Shown here piece by piece: positions 11,745-37,605 of a DNA stretch of 64,000 nucleotides. Below the pieces are notes generated by a model. That model was not told where the DNA came from, searched no databases, and saw nothing but the letters and a program-made list of their open reading frames with translations. This stretch comes from Aquatica leii (Eukaryota > Arthropoda > Insecta > Coleoptera > Lampyridae), in NCBI GenBank assembly GCA_035610365.1, contig CM069439.1, forward strand, positions 20,659,533-20,723,532, in the 5' to 3' direction. The position numbers were made by a program, and so were the translations under genes. Within the stretch, counting starts at the first letter, position 1. Every line of letters starts with the position of its first letter.

Positions 11745-13130
11745 TTTGTCGTAATTTTCACTTTCCGTTACCGCCTGACTGACTCGGAGTAAAAGTTTGT
11801 GTCCTTTCCAACAAGGTTGATCTTTGTCTTGAGTGTGTAGCTAAGATTTGCTGAGTTTTAAATCGTCTTTCCCGGTTTATATTATTTGGGTGTTTTTCTA
11901 TTTTCACAGGTTCGCGTATTAGTCTGGAAAAGTACAAGGGAGTTTTAAGCAACACGTGTGTTCTGCCACTTGATTTTATAACGCTACGGTGTATGCAGTC
12001 CGCCATATGTTGTTTTACTTTAACTTCAATAGAGCGTCCTATCTGTCCTATATAACTTGATCCACAGTAACAAGGAATTTTGTAAATTTCGGCATGTTTG
12101 AAAGCCTCTTGGTTGTCTTTAGCAGATCTAAACCAATTGTTCAGGGTAACCTTAGTCGAGAAGACAGTTTTGATAATATGTTTCTTTATCACTCTGGTTA
12201 TTTTCTCTGTTGAACCCATACAGTATGGTAAATAAGATGGATGGATCTCTTTGAACCCGTATCTATTTTGTTGTAGAGACTCCAACAGTGTTTTCTTTTG
12301 TACATTTTTATTATTTGGCTCACGTATAGCTTTTTTAGCTAAAGTATGGAAAACAGTGGCCTTCTGTACTAAATGGTGGTGAGATTTGGCGTTTAAGCAT
12401 CTGTTAGTGTGCGTTTTCTTTCTATAGTCGTAATGCCCCAACTTTCCATTATTTTTTTTCATCACCAGTACTTCAAGAAAGGCTATACTCTTGTTATGTT
12501 CTAACTCTATAGTAAATTTAAGGTTGTTATGTGCAGATTTTAGATGTTGAAAGAACTGATTAAGTTTATATTTGTCAAGAGGTCATACAACAAATATCAA
12601 CATATCTGAACTAAGTTTTTGGTTTTAACTCAGCATTGTTCATAATTTCAGTTTCAAAATACTCTAAATAGATATTGGCTATACTTGTTTAAATAAGTTG
12701 CTATAACTGAAATAAGTGTTCTTAAGACAGAGTTCGATGAGCAGAACTTCTTCTACAGTTATTTTCTTCTTGAGCAAAAAAAAACAGTTTGTCGAACGGG
12801 ACTTTAGTAGAAAGAGATACCACGTCAAAACTGACTAAGATATCCTCTTTTTTTATACGCAAGTTCTGAATTTTCTCTAAAAAGTCTGTAGAATCTTTAA
12901 TGTGAGTTTTTGTATTTCCTGTCAACGGCAAAAGTTTTGTAGCTTACTATCAGTCGAAGGGTCTTCTTTTTTGTGTATCTTGGGAAGATCGTAGATTCGT
13001 GGCACATTTGGATTTTAGACAATCAAAGCTTGTTTCTTGTTAATGTCTATAATAGTAGAGTTTTTGATGGCTTAGTTAAAAAAGCTGTATGTCAGGTAAT
13101 GAAAATCTAAAAAAGTCAAAAAGACTTACC
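11745..13130 (-). pseudogene. Penelope family 1, unit 3: most complete GIY-YIG frame
   Basis: A 235-codon frame (12465-11758) covers the thumb region, KLGHYDYRKKTHTNRC, SYLPYCMGSTEKI, and an uninterrupted GIY-YIG start (YKIPCYCGSSYIGQIGRSIE) with the downstream EKHPNNINRERRF segment. Upstream, 12931-12722 reads EDILVSFDVVSL, an RT block, and about 13000 reads PRIYDLPKIHK in a third frame. It shares with unit 1 the 5-bp deletion by the YVDD codons and with units 1 and 2 the Trp-to-TGA change. It is the best reference for this family in the window, yet dead. Confidence 0.85.
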
Positions 13131-13139
13131 ACCTTCTAC

Positions 13140-13345
13140 TAGCACCGCTTATTACCATACTTTATAGGTTCAACAGACAAAATAAGCAAAGTGCTAAAGA
13201 AACATAATATCAAAACTGTCTTCATGACTAACGATACCCTGAAGAATTTAGATCTGCTACAGACTTTAAAACATGCTGGGATTTACAAATTTCCGTGTTC
13301 CTGTGGATCAAGTTATATAGAACAGACGGGACGCTCTATTGAAGT
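13140..13345 (+). pseudogene. Penelope family 1 fragment, opposite orientation (unit 3/4 junction)
   Basis: Plus-strand counterpart of 8395-8612, reading KISKVLKKHNIKTVFMTND and the GIY-YIG start KFPCSCGSSYIEQTGRSIE in broken frames. It keeps the CxCG pair that is damaged in the 8395 copy. It ends at the unit 4 leader. Confidence 0.7.
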
Positions 13346-13561
13346 TTTAGAATTTTTGAACCGCTGAAATATTTGGTAATTTTTTTATTTCTGAGTGATC
13401 AACGATGAAAATCCAGCTACTGCCCAAGAATAGCGTCAACATATTTATAGAATTTATGAAGAACCAAATATAATACAAATATTAGGATTCACTAGAGAGA
13501 GTCTAACAAGAAACATATTGCATCAGACCATATGATCGCTACCTTCATGCCACTTTACTTT

Positions 13562-14040
13562 TCAGCTTGTGTGGTTTTGGCGAAGTCTAAACAAATAGTT
13601 TTTTAAGCATTGAACTGATAAGTACTGCAGAAACTCATCGATTGTTGTCGGAAACTTATGGTGATTGTGATACGCAAGACAAAGAACGCTACAAAAGTTT
13701 GTAGGTGGGAATTCGAGCTTTACTCGATCAAAACTCGCTTCAAGCGCAAGAACCTCCACATCAAAATAGAATATCTGCGTCACAAAGCTCTGTATTCGGC
13801 GCAATCCTTTCGGTGTGGTGAATTACGAGCTGCTTTAACCTAAAGACCTAAAACACTGGACAATGTTACCGAACAGAATTAATACAATCCAGTCGAGCAT
13901 TTTAGGAAAAACGGTCAGATTACGTCAGTAGATACGGCAAAACGACAACGCTCGATCACATGTTGAAAAACCTGCCAAGGAAACGTTACAAACGTTTGAA
14001 TGATCCTTCCGATTACGACTCCATCATTCTATACTTTTGA
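13562..14040 (+). pseudogene. Internally deleted mariner, unit 4 copy a
   Basis: The same type as 5818-6294. A 2-bp deletion after AAGTTTG shifts the frame earlier than in the other copies. Ends at the common ATACTTTTGATCAACAAT terminus. Confidence 0.7.
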
Positions 14041-14104
14041 TCAACAATTGCGTCGTCAAGTCTTGCTGCAGTTTTGGACCTTCATGCTAAAGCACCCTCA
14101 TACC

Positions 14105-14540
14105 GCTTCAGTTTTCAGCTTGTGTGGTTTCGACGAAATCTAAACAACATAGTTTTTTAAGCATTGAAATAAAACGTGCTGCAGAAACTCTTCGATTGTT
14201 GTCGGAACATGTTGGTGATTGTGATACGCAAGACAAAAAACGCTGGAAAAACTTCCACCAATATTCGGGGTAATCAGATCGGTGTGGTGAGTTATGAGCT
14301 GCTTTAACCCAAAGACCTAAAACACTGGACAATGGTAAAGAACAGAATTAATACAATCGAGTTGAGCATTAGAGGAAAAAAGGCCAGAATACGTCAACAG
14401 ATACGGCAAAATGACAACGTTCGATCACTTGTGGCAAAACACGTCAAGGAAACGTTACAAACGTTTGCATGAAACGTCCTACCCCAGTCGTAGTGTTGAC
14501 CAGACATTGGTTCTTCCGATTACGCCTCCATCATACTTTT
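14105..14540 (+). pseudogene. Internally deleted mariner, unit 4 copy b
   Basis: Second of the pair. It has an extra deletion of about 100 bp that joins TGGAAAAACTT directly to CCACCAATATTCGG, removing the KFEGEEFE and KRKNLHAK blocks. It is therefore further eroded than 6365 or 9380. Confidence 0.7.
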
Positions 14541-14624
14541 AATCAACAAATACTTTAGTGTGATCTTACACATATAGCTGACTACTAATAATGGTCGAAT
14601 CTAGCTGAAGCTTTGGACTGGACC

Positions 14625-15865
14625 GTTACTGCCTGACTGACTTGGAGTAAAAGTTCGTGTTCTTTCCAACAAGGTTGGTCTTTGTCTTAGAGTGTGTAGC
14701 TAAGATTTGCTGAGTTTTAAATCGTCTTTTCCACTTCATATTATTTGGATGTTTTTCTATTTCCACACGTTTGCGGATTAGTCTGGAAAAGTACAAGGGA
14801 GTTCTAACCAACACTTTAATTTGGTTAAAGCTTAGCGTGTATTCTTGCTTCCACGCGTGTTCTGCTACTTGATTTTGTAACGCTACGGTGTTTGCAGTTT
14901 GCCATATGTTCTTTTACTTTAACTTCAATAGAGCGTCCTGTCTGTCCTATAATAACTTGATCCACAGTAACAAGGAATTTTGTAAATTTCGGCATGTTTG
15001 AAAATCTCTTGGTTGTATTTAGCAGATCTAAACCAATTGTTCAGGGTAACCTTAGTGGAGAAGACAGTTTTGATAATATGTTTCTTTGTCACTCTAGTTA
15101 TTTTCTCTGTTGAACCCATACAGTATCGTAAATAAGATGGATGGATTTCTTTGAACCCGTATCTATTTTGTAGAGACTCCAACAGTATTTTCTTTTTTAC
15201 ATTTTCATTATTTGACTCACGTATAGCTCTTTTAGCTAAATTATGCAAAACAGTGGTCTTCTGTACTAAATGGTGGTGAGATTTGGCGTTTAAGTGTGCG
15301 TTTTCTTTCTATAGTCGTATTGTACAGTACCAGTACATGAAGAAAGGCTATACTGCTGTTATGTTCCAACTCCATAGTAAATCTAATGTTATTATGTGCA
15401 GTTTTTAGATGTTGAAAGAACTGATTTAGTTTATATTTGTCAAGAGGCCATACAACAGACATATCATCAACATATCGGAACTAAGTTTTTGGTTTTAACT
15501 CAACATTCTTCATAATTTCAGTTTCAAAATACTCCATATAGATATTGGCTATGCTGGAGAGAGGAGTGAACACATGGCCGCTTCTTCTACTTGTTTAAAT
15601 AAGTTGCTATAACTGAAATACGTGTTCTTAAGACAGAGTTCGATGAGCAAAACTTCTTCTACAGTTATTTTCTCCTTGAGCAAAAAAAAACAGTGCGTCG
15701 AACGGGACTTTAGTAGAAAAAAATACCACGTCAAAACTGACTAGGATAACTTCTTTTGTTATACGCAAGTTCTGAATTTTCTCTAAAAACTCTGTAGAAT
15801 CTTTAATGTGAGTTTCTGTATTTTTTTTCTGTCAACGGCAAAGGTTTTGTAGCTTACTATAAGTC
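14625..15865 (-). pseudogene. Penelope family 1, unit 4: ancestral-state RT region
   Basis: The minus strand near 15485-15440 reads RYVDDMSVVWPLDKYKLNQF: both the YVDD box and the Trp codon that is TGA in units 1-3 are intact. The thumb (HLKTAHNNIRFTMELEHN), MGSTEKI and GIY-YIG regions follow with frameshifts (14.9-15.25 kb). A short extra insertion near 15545-15585 is also absent from the other units. Confidence 0.85.
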
Positions 15866-16009
15866 GAAGGGTTTTAATGAAAATCTGGAAAAGGAAACGC
15901 TGTTGGTGTCTCTAGAATAAAATGGATGCGGGCTAAAAGAGATCCAAAGGGCATGAAAAAGAGCAGTGCATTCAAAAGTCAAAAAGACTTACCACCTTCT
16001 ACTATAGTA

Positions 16010-16310
16010 ACATAATATCAAAACTGTCTTCATGACTAACGATACCCTTAACAATTTAGATCTGCTAAAGACAAACAAGGGGCTTTAAAACATGCTGGGA
16101 TTTACAAATTTCCGTGTTCTTGTGGATCAAGTTATATAGGACTCTATTGAAGTTGAAGAGTAAAAGAACATAGGGCTGACTCCAAACGCCGCAGAGTTAC
16201 AAAATCAGCAGTGGTAGAACACGTGTGAAATCAGTCACATACGCTAAACTGTAACTAAACTAAAATGTTGGTTAGAACTCCTTTCTACTTTCCCAGACTA
16301 ATCCGCTTCT
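16010..16310 (+). pseudogene. Penelope family 1 fragment, opposite orientation, with C-terminus
   Basis: Plus-strand piece that runs further than its relatives: KTVFMTND, the GIY-YIG start KFPCSCGSSYIG, then after a small deletion the region with RRVTKSAVVEH, and LVRTPFYFPRLIR at the end (about 16265-16308). It resembles the fragment at the left edge of the window. An unrelated insertion of about 80 bp sits just upstream, near 15895-15975. Confidence 0.7.
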
Positions 16311-16374
16311 TTTTTTTTGTTCTACTTATTATTTTACGGTCGCTACTTTCATGGTAAAGCACCATCATGTCGCT

Positions 16375-16890
16375 TTAGTTTTTAGTTTGTGTGGTTTTGC
16401 TGAAGTCCAAACAACATAGTTTTTTAAGCATTGAACTGAAAAGTGCTACAGAAACTCATCGATTGTTTTCGGAAACTTATGGGGATTGTGATACGCAAGA
16501 CGAAGAACACTGGAAAAAGTTTGAAGGTGAGGAATTCGAGCTTTACTCCATCAAGACTCTCTTTATGTGTAAGAACCTCAACGCCAAAATTTAATATCCA
16601 TGCCACCAAGCTATGTATTCGGTGGAATCAGATCGGTGTGATTTATTATCAGCTGCTTTAACTCAAAGACCTAAAACACTGGAGAATGTTACGGAACACA
16701 ATTGATACAATCGAGTCGACACTATAGGAAAAACGACCATATATGGCAAAATGACATTGCTCGATCACATGTTGCAAAACCCGACAAGGAAACGTTACAA
16801 ACGTTTGAATGAAACGTTCTACCCTAATCGTAGTGTTCACCAGACATTGGTCCTTCTGATTACGCCTCCATCATTCTATACTCTTGATCA
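16375..16890 (+). pseudogene. Internally deleted mariner, unit 5
   Basis: ATETHRLFSETYGDCD joined to DEEHWKKFEGEEFELYSIKT. The second region retains a better match to the mariner consensus (RWNQIGVIYYQLL against WWDQ.GV.YYELL), so this is the least eroded copy at that site, but it carries the same two internal deletions. Ends near 16890. Confidence 0.75.
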
Positions 16891-16984
16891 ACAAATACTT
16901 TAGTGTGATCTTACACCTATAACTGACGGCTAATAAAGGTCGAGTCTTGCTGAAGTTGTGGACCCGTTCTTTTCCCGTAATTAA

Positions 16985-17310
16985 CGTATTTTCACTTCGT
17001 TACCGCTTGACTGATTCGGAGTAAGAGTTTGTGTCCTTTCTAACAACATTGGTATTTGTCTTAGAGTTTTAAATCGCCTTTCTGGTTCATATTATTTGGA
17101 TATTTCTTGCTCCTCGGGTTCGCGGATTAGTTCTAGCCAACATTTTAGTTTGGTCAAAGCTTAGCGTGTGTTCTTGGTTTCACACGTGTTCTGCCACTTG
17201 ATTTTGTAACTCTGCGGTGTTTGCAGTCTGCCATATGTCGTCTTGTCTTGTCTGTTCTATATAACTTGATCCACAGTAACAAGGAATTTTGTAAATGTCG
17301 GCATGTTTGA
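16985..17310 (-). pseudogene. Penelope family 1, unit 5 fragment
   Basis: Only the 3' part: the minus strand carries the GIY-YIG start near 17300-17255, the KSSGRTR segment near 17190 and a degenerate EYPNNMNQKGDLKL-like end near 17060-17090. The RT is absent. It ends the array at the T-rich LINE relic. Confidence 0.65.
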
Positions 17311-17459
17311 AAGCGTACTAATCCGCTAATATACAACCTACTCCTTTGTTCATTTATTATTCCACGCTCCTAGTTTCCATATTTTTGTTTGTTTTGTGTT
17401 TGTGTTTCTTTATGTTTTCGTTGTTCCTTTTTTCTTCTTTAAGTTTGTAGTGGTTATGT

Positions 17460-18140
17460 TTTTTCATTTCTTGTCTTTGTTTTTCTTACTCATTTTCGTT
17501 ATCATTGTTTGGTCTGTCGTTGTCTTTTCTTCGTCACCTTTATTATCTAGTTTTTCAATTTCGTGGTTTCGGTTATTTTTTATATTATTTTTCCGGTGAC
17601 CTTTAATACAATTTTCTTTCTCTTCTACATACTGCTTCTGTTTTTTGTATATTTCATTATTTATTATTAATGTATTATATCTTATTATTGCCTCATCTCC
17701 ATTGCTTCCGGTTTCTTTCATTCTTTGTATCAGCAGTTTTCTTTCGTCTTGTATGTTTTTGGGATAATCTTCATCATCCATATATCTGTTCCTTTTAGAT
17801 TTCTTGAATTTTTTTGTATCTGCATTGTCGTATTTTCTTTAACGAGCTTTCTAATATTGATCTTTTTTGGTCTCTGCTGTGTTTTTCTATTCGCTTTACT
17901 TTATCCTCTATTTCTGCTCTCATTTTTTATATAATTGTGTATATTGTTTCTTTACTTGTTTTTCTCTTTGTTTTATTATTAATTGTTTTTCCTGACTTCC
18001 TCGAGTCGTTTACTTTTATTCTCTTGTTTTATTTGGTTCATTTCTTTTGTAATTGTGACCAATTTATTATTCATTTGATTTATATTGACGTTAATTAATT
18101 GGAACATATTTTCACTTCTATTCATATCACTGTTATTGAC
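17460..18140 (-). pseudogene. LINE ORF1-like relic (coiled coil plus RRM/CTD-like end)
   Basis: The plus strand is strikingly T-rich because the minus strand is lysine/asparagine-rich coding sequence. Minus 18140-18000 reads a coiled coil (FQLINVNQMNNKLVTITKEM, NQIKQENKSKRLEEV). Then, across frameshifts, 17781-17650 reads DEDYPKNIQDERKLLIQRMK and IIRYNTLIINNEIY, which resembles the end of L1-type ORF1 proteins (EDFPKEVQEKRK ... YDKLIING). Such proteins bind RNA in the LINE RNP. No ORF2 follows. The family was not identified. Confidence 0.5.
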
Positions 18141-18149
18141 TGTATTCTC

Positions 18150-19309
18150 AGAATGCTTAACTTGATCTTACAATAATTAATAGAGTGACTTTAAAATTTG
18201 AATTGAACAAAGTTGTTTATGTTAGCGGAATTTGATTTTGGGGGAAGTGATGAGCAACGCGAGGTTTGGAGGAAAGATTGTTGGGGAAAACATTTGGAAA
18301 TTTGATAAACTAATTAAAAGTGTAATGATGGATGTAACGAAAAATTCAAAGAGAAAAAGATTGAATTAAATTATTTGCAAAATGCGTTTTGATAAAGTTT
18401 GTAACCAAACGGAAAAACAACCTTCGTGTTAATTTCTAGGTGAAGCTAACAACAATAATTAAAAGTGTAATAAAAACGCCAATGTATTTCCTTCTAATTA
18501 CATAGGCTTGTTTTTAACACCGTTTTGCACACTTTCGCTTCGTTTACCTAATTCTACGAATTAATTACAATAAAACCCAAATCGTTGTTTCACTCGCATT
18601 AAGTAATATAACTAATAACGGTAATTTAATACGCAAGTAAAAATTTCCACGCTTATAAGTAATTTACACTGACTACTAAAAAGGCGCCACGCCATCGCAA
18701 ACACTTCCAAAGTGTTTTGAATTTCGTTTAAGTTGTGGTTATATTAAGACTTTCTTCTGTAATGCAGTGGCCACACTAGAAGATTATTTTTAAACTATTA
18801 ATTACCAACAACCACGCGTTTTTTTTTAAATGTGATCATGAAACTAATGATAATTGTATAGCGTGACTAGTGAATTTTTCCAACTCTCTTTTCATATTTC
18901 CACGTTTCCTGTGATTAACTTTCTGTATTCATTTTACTATTTCACATGGACGATTAGTAAACGTGTTCACTTTACTTTTAATGTAAAAGGTGAATTATTG
19001 CTACAAAATTGGGTAAGTGCTGCAACGCGAATTAATTAAATGAAACGTGCGAATCTCAAAACAATGTTGTGTCGAAACATTTTCTTTCAAAAAAAGCGCA
19101 TACTTTTCTCATTAAAGAATTACGTTACGCAAACTCAATGACCATTCTTTTACACAAAATCCTATCTTATCATTGCAATTATGTACTTGTCTTATCTGTA
19201 ACGAGATGTGTTATCATCATTTCAGAAAAATACATATTAGTATCGCACGTCCTTTATTATCTATAACCTATATGATTCGATAAAACTAACGAAAAATGTG
19301 TTTTTGCAG
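18150..19309. other. Non-coding stretch upstream of the first recognised smash exon
   Basis: AT-rich, with no domain-bearing ORF. It may be intron or upstream flank of smash: the exon at 19310 begins after a clear acceptor (TTTTTGCAG), so at least one further 5' exon should lie upstream, here or beyond the left edge. I could not identify it. Confidence 0.45.
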
Positions 19310-35752
<16,443 letters not shown>

Positions 35753-36561
35753 ATGTATATAATATAGATTTATTACATATTTACCACTGTACAGTCTTAG
35801 AAAGTTACTCTTCTACATAATATATATACATATATTGTAAGTTATGTATATTTACATATTTCAGTATAGTGTTTTCACTTATAATGTTTGTTTAACATTT
35901 AATAGTTGAATAAATATAAATAATGTTATTATAGGTGAAAGTTTATTGTAATTTTAAGTATTAGTTATCCTTCGAGATTAAATATACGATAGTTAATTGA
36001 CTTGGTTGGTGTTGAATGTTAGCAACTTGTAAGATTTAGAGTGTGATCGTGTATAGGTGTTGTGCGTTTTCAAAGTAGCCTATATTGCAACGATGTGTTC
36101 AACTTACTTAATAATTGTAAGTGCAATAGCGACCGAAACGAGCTTCTTAAACACAAGACTATTTTGAACTCGCTTTTTTCGACGACAAAAGATTGTTTAC
36201 AAATCAAAAAGCCAAATAAGATTGTATAGTTTATAAGGATTGTGTTGTGGAACATGGATTTAAAAAAATACTTATATAGTTTCTACGTTACTTAAATCAT
36301 TGTTACAGAAATATTTTGACTCTGAAGTGCTTTGTACACATTGCGATGTATTATTTGTAATACTCAGAGTTATGTTAAATACTTTTATTTATTAAAGCAA
36401 TTATAATATATTATTAACTCGTATTATATTTTAAAGTGCTAACAAATTAAGTTAGTTACTAATTTAGTTGTTAGGTTACATACACACCATTCAGATATTG
36501 GTTTGATAATTTATTATTAATTAGTTGTAAAGAATTTGTTATTTTTGGATGTTCAAATAAA
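35753..36561 (+). other. smash: smash 3' UTR and polyadenylation signals
   Basis: AT-rich sequence after the stop. AATAAA occurs at 35909-35914 and again at 36556-36561; either could define the transcript end, and the absence of repeats up to 36.6 kb fits a UTR of 0.16-0.8 kb. A run of (TA)n lies at 35820-35835. Confidence 0.6.
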
Positions 36562-36654
36562 AAAATTATTTAGTTCTCCATATATTGTTTTAATGATCCT
36601 TAACAGAAGATAATTTCTTGGTAGGAATAGTAAATACCTATAGATCACCGTTAA

Positions 36655-37605
36655 GTTAAGGGCGTATAAAAGACGAGCTAAGGTTTTATAAGAGACAAGT
36701 GCATCATGGATGTTGGCCTTGAATGACTTAAACGTAGAGTGCGCCATGCAGTTAACCCTAAGGGCTTATAAAAAACAAGCGTATTACCAATGGTATTACT
36801 AACTATGCGTCTTAACCCTTAAAGACTCGAAGGCGTTATGAAATTTGGCCCTTAACGGCTTATAAAAAGCTAGCGAGTATTGCATGTTAGCCCTTAAAAA
36901 CTTACCAAAGCAACCGCACATTGCGCATTAGTTCTTAAAGACTTATCAAAGTGATCGAGCCATTTCTACTAGTCCTTAAAGGCGTATAAAAACGAGCGAG
37001 TCATGCATATTACCCTTAAAAGCTTATAAAAAACTAAGTCGGTATGAATGCTAGTTTTTAAAGAATTATTAAAAGGTAGCGTGCTAGGCCTTAAGAGCTT
37101 ATAAAAAAACTAAGAAGCCATGGGCATTAGCTCTTAAAGGCTTACCAAAGCGATTGAGTCATTCCAATGTTAACTTTTAATAGATTATAAAAAGCTAGCA
37201 AACTATGCGTGTAAGGCCTTATAAAAAGCTAACAAGCTATGTGTATTAGCTCTTAACAGCTTATCAAAGCGATTAAGCCAATGGTGTTAGTCGTTAAAAG
37301 CTTAAAAAAGACTAGCGTGCCATGCGTGTCAGGTCTTAAAGACTTATAAAAAACCAGTGCGTCATGAATGCCAGCTCTTTATGGATTATAGAAAGCTAAC
37401 CCACCATGCGTGTCGGCATTGTTAGCCCTTATAAGACGGCTGTACTACATCTGTAGCCTTTACGGGCTTATAATGGTCGAGCAAACTATGCGTGTTAACC
37501 CTTAAGGACTCAAAGACGTTATGAACCTTAGATCTTAAGGGCTTATAAAAAAGTTAACGAGCATTGCATGTTAGCCCTTGAAAACTTATCAAACCAAGTG
37601 TACTA
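36655..37605. repeat. ~42-bp minisatellite, about 24 diverged copies
   Basis: A core like CTTAAAGGCTTATAAAAAGC followed by TAGCGAGYCATGCGTGTTAG recurs about every 40-43 bp. I count 24 occurrences of the (C)TTATAAA / TTACCAAA / TTATCAAA core. Two subtypes alternate irregularly (TATAAAAAGCTAGC and TACCAAAGCGATTGAG). The array ends exactly where the minus-strand LINE 3' end begins. Confidence 0.85.

Larger units (their letters stand above)
5625..17310. repeat. Tandem segmental array of Penelope plus mariner units (~3 kb period)
   Basis: The same block recurs in one direction: a 190-bp leader (5625-5815, 8608-8825, 13345-13560), one or two plus-strand deleted mariners, then a minus-strand Penelope GIY-YIG and reverse transcriptase, then a short plus-strand Penelope piece. 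Matching points are 3.0 kb apart between units 1 and 2 (5825/8841, 6378/9395, 7723/10727). Units begin near 5625, 8608, 11195, 13345 and 16310. Units 3 and 5 are partial. The junctions, shared mutations and fixed order indicate duplication of a composite segment rather than repeated independent insertion. Confidence 0.85.

Noticed and set aside
17396-17934. Phe/Val-rich plus-strand ORFs resembling membrane proteins
   Set aside because: They are the complement of a Lys/Asn-rich LINE ORF1 relic on the minus strand; T-rich codons give false hydrophobic segments.
36655-37605. CRISPR-like array
   Set aside because: Repeats are contiguous and diverged, without conserved repeat/unique spacer alternation, and the context is an animal genome; it is a minisatellite.
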